In this document: one piece after another, positions 1 through 7,105 of the stretch
Layout of the letters: the number at the start of each line of letters is the position of its first letter
Position numbering within the stretch: position 1 is the first letter of the stretch
Assembly (NCBI GenBank): GCA_041738285.1
Contig: JBGSQB010000040.1
Span: 1-48,108 of the forward strand
DNA: 48,108 bases
Direction: 5' to 3'
From: SZUA-521 sp041738285
GTDB taxonomy: Bacteria; Pseudomonadota; Gammaproteobacteria; Pseudomonadales; Azotimanducaceae
Notes under the pieces: generated by a model
The model's input: the letters and a program-made list of their open reading frames with translations, nothing else
Databases searched by the model: none
Told to the model about the DNA's origin: nothing
Made by a program: the position numbers and the translations under genes

Positions 1-342
1 GCCGCCGCCCATGGCGGCACCGTTCCAGGCGGCAATGGTGATCTGGTCCATCTCGAGCAGCGCGCGCATCACGCGTTCGCCTTGACGGGCGCGGCGGCGG
101 CGCTCGACCAGACTCATCGCGCTGCGTGCGCCGGGGTCGGACAGATCGGCACCCGAGGTGAAGTGTTTGCCTGCCCCGGTGAAGATCACGACGCGGGTCT
201 CGGCGTCCTCGCGAAAGGCGATGGCGGCGGCCTCGATCTCGGTCAGGAGCGCGTAATTCAGCGCATTGGCTTTGCGCGGCCGATCGAAGGTGACCGTGGC
301 GATGTGGCCACGCGTCTGGATGGTCAAATGCTGATAGGGCAC
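1..342 (-). CDS. enoyl-CoA hydratase/isomerase family protein, N-terminal part (cut by window edge)
   Basis: The 114 codons visible encode the N-terminal half of a crotonase-fold protein. Seen: a first beta-strand with ATVTFDRPRKANALN near residues 16-30, then GKHFTSGADLSD, the crotonase oxyanion-hole segment, then AAWNGAAMGGG at the window edge. The GTG start at 342 fits the first conserved strand; no ATG lies at a suitable place. The family hydrates or isomerises acyl-CoA thioesters in fatty-acid and related catabolism. The exact substrate cannot be told because the C-terminal half, which carries part of the active site, lies outside the window. Reading frame is intact to base 1. Confidence 0.9.
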   Translation of the reverse strand, partial: MPYQHLTIQTRGHIATVTFDRPRKANALNYALLTEIEAAAIAFREDAETRVVIFTGAGKHFTSGADLSDPGARSAMSLVERRRRARQGERVMRALLEMDQITIAAWNGAAMGGG

Positions 343-392
343 GGGCGCACCTCGGGGCTGGAGTCGGCCTCAAGGTACGCGAAATACGGGGC

Positions 393-436
393 AAAAAAAG
401 TGGGTCGGGGGCACGGAGGGGCGTGCCGTCCAACCC
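393..436 (-). terminator. Rho-independent terminator of the small secreted protein gene
   Basis: On the minus strand GGCACG, a six-base loop and CGTGCC (427 down to 410) form a perfect stem. Outer GGGT/ACCC arms extend it, and a run of seven T follows (399-393). It lies just past the stop of the gene at 456-791 and just before the start of the crotonase gene at 342. Confidence 0.65.
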
Positions 437-455
437 ACGACGGGGACCGGATGGG

Positions 456-791
456 TCAGTGCGTGGCAAGCGCCTGCGGCAACGCGGGATCCGCGAAGGC
501 GACCGTCAGGACTTCACCCGTGTCGCGGGCGCGACAGGAGACCTTGACCTGTTGAATCGGGCTCGCAGCATCGCGCGCGGAGACGCTGAAGCCGAGGTCG
601 CGATGACGTGCCGAGGACTTCACTTTCTTCAACTTGTAGGACGCCGCGTCGGGGCTGATTCCGAGTTGAGCGCCGATGGCCTTTTCGCAGCCATCGATCG
701 CGCTCTGATAGGCGCCGCTGGCGACGGCCTGCGGGGCGCCGACGGCGGTCACGGCGAGGGTGATCAGGACGGAAGCGGTACGTCGAAGCAT
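456..791 (-). CDS. small secreted hypothetical protein
   Basis: This 111-residue protein has a clear Sec signal peptide: MLRRTASVLITLAVTAVGAP, then QAVAS-GAYQ, with probable cleavage near residue 25. The mature part has two cysteines (about 35 and 86) that could form one disulfide, and a lysine-rich central strand region. I do not recognise the family. The frame stays open far upstream, but translation from ATG 791 is preferred because it gives the signal peptide. The gene diverges from the LysR regulator at 903, and a perfect 6-5-6 palindrome lies between them. A terminator hairpin follows at 393-436. Regulation by the LysR protein is an inference. Confidence 0.75.
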   Translation of the reverse strand: MLRRTASVLITLAVTAVGAPQAVASGAYQSAIDGCEKAIGAQLGISPDAASYKLKKVKSSARHRDLGFSVSARDAASPIQQVKVSCRARDTGEVLTVAFADPALPQALATH

Positions 792-823
792 GGCGGATCC
801 TTGTATTACGGGTTGCGAGGCCA

Positions 824-840
824 TGTTACTTTCGGTAACA
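824..840. promoter_or_regulatory. LysR-type operator palindrome between divergent genes
   Basis: TGTTACTTTCGGTAACA is a perfect 6-bp inverted repeat with a 5-bp centre. It contains a T-N11-A core (T826 to A838), as in LysR-type binding boxes. It lies 62 bp before the LysR start and 32 bp before the divergent small secreted protein, the usual place for autoregulation. Confidence 0.5.
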
Positions 841-902
841 CTGGCCGCAAGGCGCATTTCCGCACCTGGCCGTTGCGCCCCTGTGCCACCGGAGCCAACC
901 CT

Positions 903-1844
903 ATGAAGCGCATCGATTGGGACGACCTCAAGCTGTTTACGGCGCTGGCCCGGGGCGGCTCCGTGCGGGCGGCCGCGACGACCCTGGGCGTGCACCATTC
1001 CACCGTCACCCGCCGGCTCGATCAGTTCGAGCGACTGATCGGCGCCCGACTGTTCGACCGCACCCCGGATGGACTCAAGCTGTCCGAACATGGCGCACGC
1101 CTGGCCATCCGGGCCGATGAGGTGCACGGCCAGTTCGACGCCATCGAGCGCGATCTGTTCGGGCGCGACAAACGCCTGGAAGGGCGCGTGCGTATCACCT
1201 TTCCGGATGCGTTGGGCGTCGGCTTCCTGATGCGCGAGATGGCGCAGTTCTCGGCCCGTTACCCGGATATCGGTCTCGAATTCATCGCTTCGGATGCGGC
1301 GCTCAATCTCGGTCGACGCGAAGCCGATGTCGCGATTCGCGTCACCGCGACCCCGCCGGAACATCTCGTCGGCCGGCCGCTCGGCAAATTCGCTCTCGCC
1401 GTGTACGCAAGCCACGAATACCTCGAATCGCACGATCCACTGGGTGATGCCATCCATTGCAACTGGATCGACTGGGCGGCGGTCGGATCGTTTGGCCAGC
1501 AGATCCATGCGCAGCTCTTCCCGGACATGCCGAGTCGCGCCGTGTGTCCGAATGCACTGCTTCAGCTCGCGGCAGCGGAGGCTGGCGTTGGCGTTGCGTT
1601 GTTGCCATGTGCATTGGGCGATCAGAGTCCATTGCTTGACCGCGTTGCCCCCGACGAGCCGATCGAGGGGCCACCGATGTGGTTACTGGTGCACCCGGAT
1701 CTGCGATCAGCGGCACGCGTACAGGCAGTGACAGGCTGGCTTGCGGCCGCCTTCGCACGCCACGAAGACTTGCTGGTCGGCTTGCGAACGTGGGATAAAG
1801 CGGACCGCCCGCAGGGACTGATGCTACGGGTGACCGACGCGTAA
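903..1844 (+). CDS. LysR-family transcriptional regulator
   Basis: The 313-residue protein has an N-terminal winged helix-turn-helix (residues 5-64; GSVRAAATTLGVHHSTVTRR is the recognition segment). A periplasmic-binding-protein-like effector domain follows from about residue 90 to 295. Length is normal for the family. The reading frame continues upstream, but ATG 903 starts directly before the conserved DWDDLKLF segment. The hydrolase gene begins 19 bp after its stop and five further genes follow at very short spacing, so the regulator appears to head the rhamnosidase/nitrile hydratase operon. It probably acts on the palindrome at 824-840. The effector is unknown. Confidence 0.92.
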   Translation: MKRIDWDDLKLFTALARGGSVRAAATTLGVHHSTVTRRLDQFERLIGARLFDRTPDGLKLSEHGARLAIRADEVHGQFDAIERDLFGRDKRLEGRVRITFPDALGVGFLMREMAQFSARYPDIGLEFIASDAALNLGRREADVAIRVTATPPEHLVGRPLGKFALAVYASHEYLESHDPLGDAIHCNWIDWAAVGSFGQQIHAQLFPDMPSRAVCPNALLQLAAAEAGVGVALLPCALGDQSPLLDRVAPDEPIEGPPMWLLVHPDLRSAARVQAVTGWLAAAFARHEDLLVGLRTWDKADRPQGLMLRVTDA

Positions 1845-1863
1845 TCACCCGTTGAGATCTACC

Positions 1864-2733
1864 GTGGGCCGATCCATCAACCCGACGTCGCACAGCTATT
1901 TCTCGAGCCGGCTCCGACTCCACTATCTGGACTGGGGCAATGTCGATGCGCCGACTGTGCTGCTGCTGCACGGGATGCGGGATCACTGTCGGACCTGGGA
2001 TGGCGTGGCCGAGCGCTTGCGCCAGCGCTTCCACGTCATCGCACCGGACCTGCGCGGTCACGGCGACTCGGCCTGGCCGGTGGGTTCGACGTACGCCCAC
2101 ATCGACTACGTCTACGACATCGCACAACTGGTGCGGCAGGCGAAACTTGCACCGGTCACGATCATCGCGCATTCGATGGGTGGCACACTCGCGTGTCTGT
2201 ACGCTGGCATCCATCCGGAGGCAGTCAGTCGAATGGTGGTCGTCGAGGGCGTTGGCCACTGGTGGAAGTTCTTCCCGCGGCCGCCCGTGCACGAGCGTCT
2301 CGCGCTCTGGATGGATGGCATGCGAAACCTCGCGGCGCGTCAGGCGAAGCGGTATGCGAGTCTGGAAGAAGCCTATCAGCGCATGCAGAAGACCAATCCA
2401 CACCTGTCACCCGACCTCGCGCTGCACCTGACCGTCCACGGCACCCATCAGAACGAGGACGGTACGTACTCGTGGAAGTTCGACAACTACACGCACGCCC
2501 ACAGTCCCTACGATGTCACCACGGAAGACACGGAGGCGTTGTGGCGGCGCATCACCGCGCCGGTATTGTTCGTGAATTCCAAGGGCGGCTATCCACACCG
2601 CATCGGTCAGGACGACACGCTCGCGCACTTCGCCGACGCAAGAGTGCGCGTGATCGACGACGCGGGACATTGGACCCACCATGATCAGCCCGACGCTTTC
2701 ATGGCCGCCGTGGAAGCGTTTCTGGCACACTAA
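1864..2733 (+). CDS. alpha/beta hydrolase
   Basis: An alpha/beta-hydrolase fold protein of 289 residues. Seen: the oxyanion-hole HGMRDH at about 36-41, the nucleophile elbow AHSMGG with Ser104, and a C-terminal GHWTHH bearing the catalytic His. The elbow has Ala where many members have Gly. GTG 1864 is chosen as start because GAG precedes it at short distance; TTG 1852 in the same frame is possible. It lies between the LysR gene and the rhamnosidase gene with gaps of 19 and 26 bp, so co-transcription is likely. It may cleave an ester or lactone of the same compound that the later enzymes process. The substrate is not deducible from sequence. Confidence 0.88.
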   Translation: MGRSINPTSHSYFSSRLRLHYLDWGNVDAPTVLLLHGMRDHCRTWDGVAERLRQRFHVIAPDLRGHGDSAWPVGSTYAHIDYVYDIAQLVRQAKLAPVTIIAHSMGGTLACLYAGIHPEAVSRMVVVEGVGHWWKFFPRPPVHERLALWMDGMRNLAARQAKRYASLEEAYQRMQKTNPHLSPDLALHLTVHGTHQNEDGTYSWKFDNYTHAHSPYDVTTEDTEALWRRITAPVLFVNSKGGYPHRIGQDDTLAHFADARVRVIDDAGHWTHHDQPDAFMAAVEAFLAH

Positions 2734-2759
2734 GCGCCAAAGGTCGTTGGGGAAGGACG

Positions 2760-5483
2760 ATGCCCGGAGCACCGAAGCGGTTGCGGTGCGAGTACCTGGA
2801 CAATCCGCTCGGCATCGACGCCACGCGGCCACGTTTGTCCTGGTGGTTGGACGACGATCGCCCCGCCGAGATACAGACCGCATATCGCATCATCGCGGCA
2901 TCGCAGCCCTCAGCGCTCGATGACGAGACCGGCGATCTATGGGATAGCGGGCGCGTTGAATCGTCCGCGACGGCACACATTCCGTGGGCTGGCGCAGCGC
3001 TGCGTTCGCGGCAGCGTGTGTACTGGCGCGTGCGGGCGTTCGACAGCGACGGCATCGGTTCCGCCTGGAGTCGCACCGCGTTCTTCGAGATGGGGTTGCT
3101 GGAAGCCGAAGACTGGCGCGCACGCTGGATCGGTGCGCCCCTCATGGGGGGCAAGCGAACCCCGGCGCAGGTACCGGCCCTGCGTCGTGCATTCGATCTA
3201 CCGCAACCGCCCGAAAGCGCGCGCCTGTACATCACGGCGCTTGGCGTCTACGACGTCGAGATCAACGGCAAACGGGCGATCGATTTCGAGCTTGCGCCGG
3301 GCTGGACCGACTATCGAACGCGGGTCCGCTATCAGGTCGTCGACGTCACGCCGCATCTCGTTTCCGGCGAGAACGTCATCGGCGTGCTGCTTGGCGATGG
3401 CTGGTATTGCGGGCTACTCGGAGCTTCCGAGCGGCAACAGTACGGCGATCGACCAGCGCTCCTTGCGCAACTCGAGATCGTGCTCGCCGACGGCGGCCGC
3501 ATGCGCATCGTCAGCGATGATCTGTGGAAGTGGCACCGATCGCCGATTCTCTATTCGGATCTGATGGATGGTGAGAGCTTCGATGCGCGCCAGTCGCTCG
3601 CCGGCTGGAGTTCACCTGGTGGCAATGAAGCGGGCTGGTCCCCGGTCGAGGTCACGGTCGGGGTGAACGCGGCGCTTTGCGCGACGATGAGTCCGATGGT
3701 GCGCGTCATCGATCGGCTCGAGCCGATCGGCGCACCTTCGCAAAGATCCGGTTCATTCGATACGGGGCGCTGGGTGTTCGACTTTGGCCAGAACCTCGTT
3801 GGTCGTGTCCGGCTCACGGTGCGTGCGCGGCGCGGCACTCAACTCGAAGTTCGACACGCCGAACGCCTCGATGAGTCCGGCGAGCTGTACACCGCGAACC
3901 TGCGTGGCGCTCGGGCGATCGACTACTACACCTGCGCCGGCACTGCGGGCGGAGAAACCTTCGAGCCGCGGTTCACACTGCACGGGTTTCAGTTCATCGA
4001 AGTGCGCGGTCGGCTCGAGGAAAACGCAATTGAGGCGGTGACCGCGCAGGTGATATCCAGCGCGCTGCCTGCGATCGGTGAATTCCAGAGCGACCATCCG
4101 CTCTTGAACCAGCTGCATCACAACATCGTCTGGAGTCAGCGCGGCAACTTCATCGACATCCCGACGGACTGTCCGCAACGCGACGAGCGACTGGGCTGGA
4201 CTGGCGATGCGCAGATTTTTGCGCGCACGGCCGCGTTCAATCTGGAAACTGCGCCGTTCTTCGGCAAATGGCTGATAGACGTGAGCGACGCGCAAACCAG
4301 CTCGGGTGCGATTCCCATGGTTGCGCCGGTGCCGCCGGCGCTGAAGTTCTTTCGCACCGACGGTGGCCCCGCCTGGGCAGATGCGATCGTCATTTGTCCG
4401 TGGACGCTGTATCGCTGTTTTGGCGATCGGGTGGTGCTCGATCGTCACTACGGTGCGATGTCGGCCTTCGTGAATGACCTGCAGCGTCGCTATCCATCGC
4501 TGATTCGCGGCGAAGCGGGCGCCGATGGCTGGCAGGGCTTCGGTGATTGGCTGGCGACCGATGGGCCGTCCACGGGAGATGCGCGCTTCGGCACGACCCC
4601 CAAGGATCTCGTTGGAACGGCGCTGTTCTGCTACAGCGCGAAACTGCTCGCGCGCATCGCGGGTGTTTTGGGCAACCTCTCGGACCTCGAGCGATACGAG
4701 GATCTGGCCCAGCGCGTGCGCAGCGCATTCCGGCGCCGTTTCGTCACCGCCGATGGTCGCCTGGTGGGCGAGACCCAGACCGCCTACGTCCTTGCGCTGC
4801 ACTTCGCGCTGCTCGACGCTGGAGAAACGGGTGCAGCGTTCGCATCCCTCGTGCGCGACATCGAAGCGCGCGGCTTCCACCTCTCCACCGGTTTCGTCGG
4901 TACGCCGTACCTGCTGCACGTGCTGACCAACTATGGCCGGCTCGATCTCGCCTATCGCCTGCTGCTGCAGACGACGCCGCCGAGTTGGCTCTATCCGGTG
5001 ACGCAAGGCGCCACCACTGTGTGGGAACGCTGGGATGGCTGGACCGAAACGCGTGGTTTCCAGGATCCTCAGATGAACAGCTTCAATCATTACGCCTACG
5101 GTGCGGTCGGCGAGTGGATCTACGGCACACTCGGTGGTCTCGAACTCGACCCCGATCTGTCGGCTACCCGCAATGCCTATCGCTACGCGCGCATTGCGCC
5201 TCGGCCACCGATCGGCGAACAGTTTCCCAATGGCGCGCCGATCCGGTACTCGAGCGTTGCCCTCGATACGATGCATGGTCGCTACGAAGTCGATTGGGAA
5301 ATTTCCGGGGGTGTGTTCCGGCTGAAGACGAAGGTGCCCGCCAATTGTCGAGCGCGTGTGATTCTCCCGAGCGGCGACAGCAGCGAAGTGGTAGCCGGCC
5401 GACACGAATTCTCGCTGTCTCTATCGAGCCTTGCGGACGACGGTATTCCGGTGTTGTCGGAGGTGACGGAGATCGCTTCCTGA
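2760..5483 (+). CDS. GH78 alpha-L-rhamnosidase
   Basis: The 907-residue protein has the full bacterial GH78 layout: N-terminal beta-sandwich domains (residues 1 to about 330), the (alpha/alpha)6 catalytic barrel and a C-terminal beta domain. Diagnostic motif IPTDCPQRDERLGWTGDAQ lies at 467-485; Glu476 is the expected general acid and Glu756 in TVWERWDG the expected base. It hydrolyses terminal alpha-L-rhamnosyl residues from glycosides. No signal peptide is seen, so it probably acts in the cytoplasm on imported substrate. A strong GGAAGGA ribosome site precedes ATG 2760. Its stop overlaps the nitrile hydratase beta start (TGATG at 5481-5485), so the two are translationally coupled. Confidence 0.95.
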   Translation: MPGAPKRLRCEYLDNPLGIDATRPRLSWWLDDDRPAEIQTAYRIIAASQPSALDDETGDLWDSGRVESSATAHIPWAGAALRSRQRVYWRVRAFDSDGIGSAWSRTAFFEMGLLEAEDWRARWIGAPLMGGKRTPAQVPALRRAFDLPQPPESARLYITALGVYDVEINGKRAIDFELAPGWTDYRTRVRYQVVDVTPHLVSGENVIGVLLGDGWYCGLLGASERQQYGDRPALLAQLEIVLADGGRMRIVSDDLWKWHRSPILYSDLMDGESFDARQSLAGWSSPGGNEAGWSPVEVTVGVNAALCATMSPMVRVIDRLEPIGAPSQRSGSFDTGRWVFDFGQNLVGRVRLTVRARRGTQLEVRHAERLDESGELYTANLRGARAIDYYTCAGTAGGETFEPRFTLHGFQFIEVRGRLEENAIEAVTAQVISSALPAIGEFQSDHPLLNQLHHNIVWSQRGNFIDIPTDCPQRDERLGWTGDAQIFARTAAFNLETAPFFGKWLIDVSDAQTSSGAIPMVAPVPPALKFFRTDGGPAWADAIVICPWTLYRCFGDRVVLDRHYGAMSAFVNDLQRRYPSLIRGEAGADGWQGFGDWLATDGPSTGDARFGTTPKDLVGTALFCYSAKLLARIAGVLGNLSDLERYEDLAQRVRSAFRRRFVTADGRLVGETQTAYVLALHFALLDAGETGAAFASLVRDIEARGFHLSTGFVGTPYLLHVLTNYGRLDLAYRLLLQTTPPSWLYPVTQGATTVWERWDGWTETRGFQDPQMNSFNHYAYGAVGEWIYGTLGGLELDPDLSATRNAYRYARIAPRPPIGEQFPNGAPIRYSSVALDTMHGRYEVDWEISGGVFRLKTKVPANCRARVILPSGDSSEVVAGRHEFSLSLSSLADDGIPVLSEVTEIAS

Positions 5484-6157
5484 TGGATGGCATTCACGAT
5501 CTGGGTGGCAAGGAAGGGTTCGGCGCGATCGACTACGAGCGTAACGAACCCGTGTTCCATGCCCGTTGGGAGTCGCGGGTATTCGGCATGTACCTGCAGC
5601 GATTGGGTGGCGCATCCAACATCGATCGGCGTCGGCATGCGATCGAGCGGATCGATCCGCGCGCGTATCTCGATCACGGCTACTACGGTCGATGGCTCGG
5701 CGCAATGGAGACTCTGATCATTGAAGGGGGTGTGTTGACACGAGTCGACATCGATGCGCGTGCGCGTTCCCTTGGCGCAGGCACCGACGATCTGGTCGCC
5801 GCGCGACCGTCACCGACGCCGGACATCATTGGCGAGCCGGGTGCGCGGGGTGACAGCATTCGGCCTTTGGCGCGGGCCCCGCGATTTGCCGTCGGGGATG
5901 TGGTAGCGACGCTGCGCCATGGTGTACCGGGCCACACGCGTCTGCCAGCGTATGCACGCGGCCGCCGCGGCCGCATCGTGATGGCACACCAAGGGTGGGT
6001 GTTTCCGGACACCAACGCTCATGGCCGTGGTGAGAATCCCCAACATCTATACACGGTCGCGTTTTCCGGCAGTGAGCTGTTTGGCGAGTCGGCCGAGGCC
6101 GGATTCGTGTTGCATCTGGATCTTTTCGAACCGTACCTGGAAGCCGAGCATGTCTGA
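5483..6157 (+). CDS. nthB: nitrile hydratase beta subunit
   Basis: The 224-residue protein starts MDGIHDLGGKEGFGAI, the typical nitrile hydratase beta N-terminus. It continues with the helical region (ESRVFGMYLQRL) and ends in the SH3-like barrel (FAVGDVVATLRHGVPGHTRLP, then GWVFPDTNAHG and FGESAEAGFVLHLDLFEPYLE). Beta and alpha subunits form the enzyme that hydrates nitriles to amides in the cytoplasm. The ATG overlaps the rhamnosidase stop, and its own stop overlaps the alpha start by 8 bases. Beta before alpha before activator is the gene order usual for cobalt-type enzymes. Confidence 0.96.
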   Translation: MDGIHDLGGKEGFGAIDYERNEPVFHARWESRVFGMYLQRLGGASNIDRRRHAIERIDPRAYLDHGYYGRWLGAMETLIIEGGVLTRVDIDARARSLGAGTDDLVAARPSPTPDIIGEPGARGDSIRPLARAPRFAVGDVVATLRHGVPGHTRLPAYARGRRGRIVMAHQGWVFPDTNAHGRGENPQHLYTVAFSGSELFGESAEAGFVLHLDLFEPYLEAEHV

Positions 6158-6716
6158 GTCATCACCGAGCCTGCGCGCGGAAGCGATTGAGTCCCTGTTG
6201 AAAGAGCGTGGATTGATCAGCGACGAAGCCGTCGATCGAGTCATAGCGATGTACAACGAACGCGTCGGCCCAATGAACGGCGCGCGGGTCGTGGCACGCG
6301 CATGGATCGATCCGGATTTCAGGCAGGCGCTCTTGTCCGACGGAACGGCAGCGGTAGCGCCCTACGAGTTCGAAGGCGGGCAAATGGAGAAACTCGTAGT
6401 GGTCGAGAACACGCCGACTGTACACAACGTCGTCGTGTGCACGCTGTGTTCGTGCTACCCATGGGCGATTCTCGGACTGCCGCCACGCTGGTACAAGGAT
6501 CCGGCCTATCGATCGCGCATCGTGCGCGAACCGCGCAAGGTGTTGTCCGAATTCGGCGTCGCGCTCGAAGATGATGTGGAGGTGCGCGTGTGGGATTCGA
6601 GCGCTGAGGTGCGCTACCTCGTGCTGCCGCAGCGACCTCTCGGCAGCCAGGGCATGAGCGAGGACCAACTCGCGCAGCACGTGACGCGCGATGCGATGAT
6701 CGGCGTCGCCCGGTGA
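6150..6716 (+). CDS. nthA: nitrile hydratase alpha subunit, cobalt type
   Basis: This 188-residue subunit carries the metal site VCTLCSCYPW: Cys97, Cys100, Ser101 and Cys102 form the claw setting. In characterised enzymes two of these cysteines are oxidised to sulfinic and sulfenic acids. Thr98 after the first Cys (CTLCSC) and Tyr after the last point to a noncorrin cobalt enzyme; iron enzymes usually have CSLCSC. LGLPPRWYKDPAYRSRIVRE follows, as expected. It hydrates the nitrile to the amide together with NthB. The GTG of the accessory gene overlaps its stop (GTGA at 6713-6716). No amidase gene is seen nearby to take the amide further. Confidence 0.97.
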   Translation: MSESSPSLRAEAIESLLKERGLISDEAVDRVIAMYNERVGPMNGARVVARAWIDPDFRQALLSDGTAAVAPYEFEGGQMEKLVVVENTPTVHNVVVCTLCSCYPWAILGLPPRWYKDPAYRSRIVREPRKVLSEFGVALEDDVEVRVWDSSAEVRYLVLPQRPLGSQGMSEDQLAQHVTRDAMIGVAR

Positions 6717-7075
6717 CGGAGTCTGCCGCACTGTCCCTCGATGGCATGGCAGCCCCGCCGATGGTCAATGGCGAAGTGACCTTCGATGCGCCTTGGCAGG
6801 GCCGCGTGTTCGGCATGGCTCATGCGCTTGCCGACCGTGGCGTGTTCGTATGGGATGACTTCAGAGCATGCCTGATCGAGCGCATCGCCGCCTGGGAGTC
6901 GGCGCATCCGGAAGGCGAGGGCTACCCCTACTACGACTGTTTTCTCGAAGCCCTCGAGCGCGTGCTTGCGGAGAAGCGGATCGTCCATGACCACGATCTG
7001 TCGCATCGGATTGCGGAGCTGGGCAGTCGACCCCATGACCATGACCACCACCACGGAGACCACCATCATGACTGA
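6713..7075 (+). CDS. nitrile hydratase accessory protein with His/Asp-rich metal-binding tail
   Basis: The 120-residue protein resembles the N-terminal half of the beta subunit (VTFDAPWQGRVFGMAHALADRG, then YYDCFLEALERVL). This is the feature of nitrile hydratase activators, the P14K/NhlE class that loads cobalt by self-subunit swapping. The C-terminus HDHDHHHGDHHHD has eight His and four Asp among its last 13 residues, a probable Co(II) or Ni(II)/Zn(II) binding tail. GTG 6713 overlaps the alpha stop. The tail is unusually rich compared with what I know of this family and could act as metal store or chaperone for cobalt insertion into NthA. Confidence 0.9.
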   Translation: MTESAALSLDGMAAPPMVNGEVTFDAPWQGRVFGMAHALADRGVFVWDDFRACLIERIAAWESAHPEGEGYPYYDCFLEALERVLAEKRIVHDHDLSHRIAELGSRPHDHDHHHGDHHHD

Positions 7076-7105
7076 GTCGGCGGCAACGGTGCGCGGGGGT
7101 TGGTC

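Noticed and set aside
456..1508. A 350-codon minus-strand open frame opposite lysR
   Set aside because: Only its last 111 codons form a credible protein with a signal peptide; the rest lies antisense to the clear LysR gene and has shadow-like composition.
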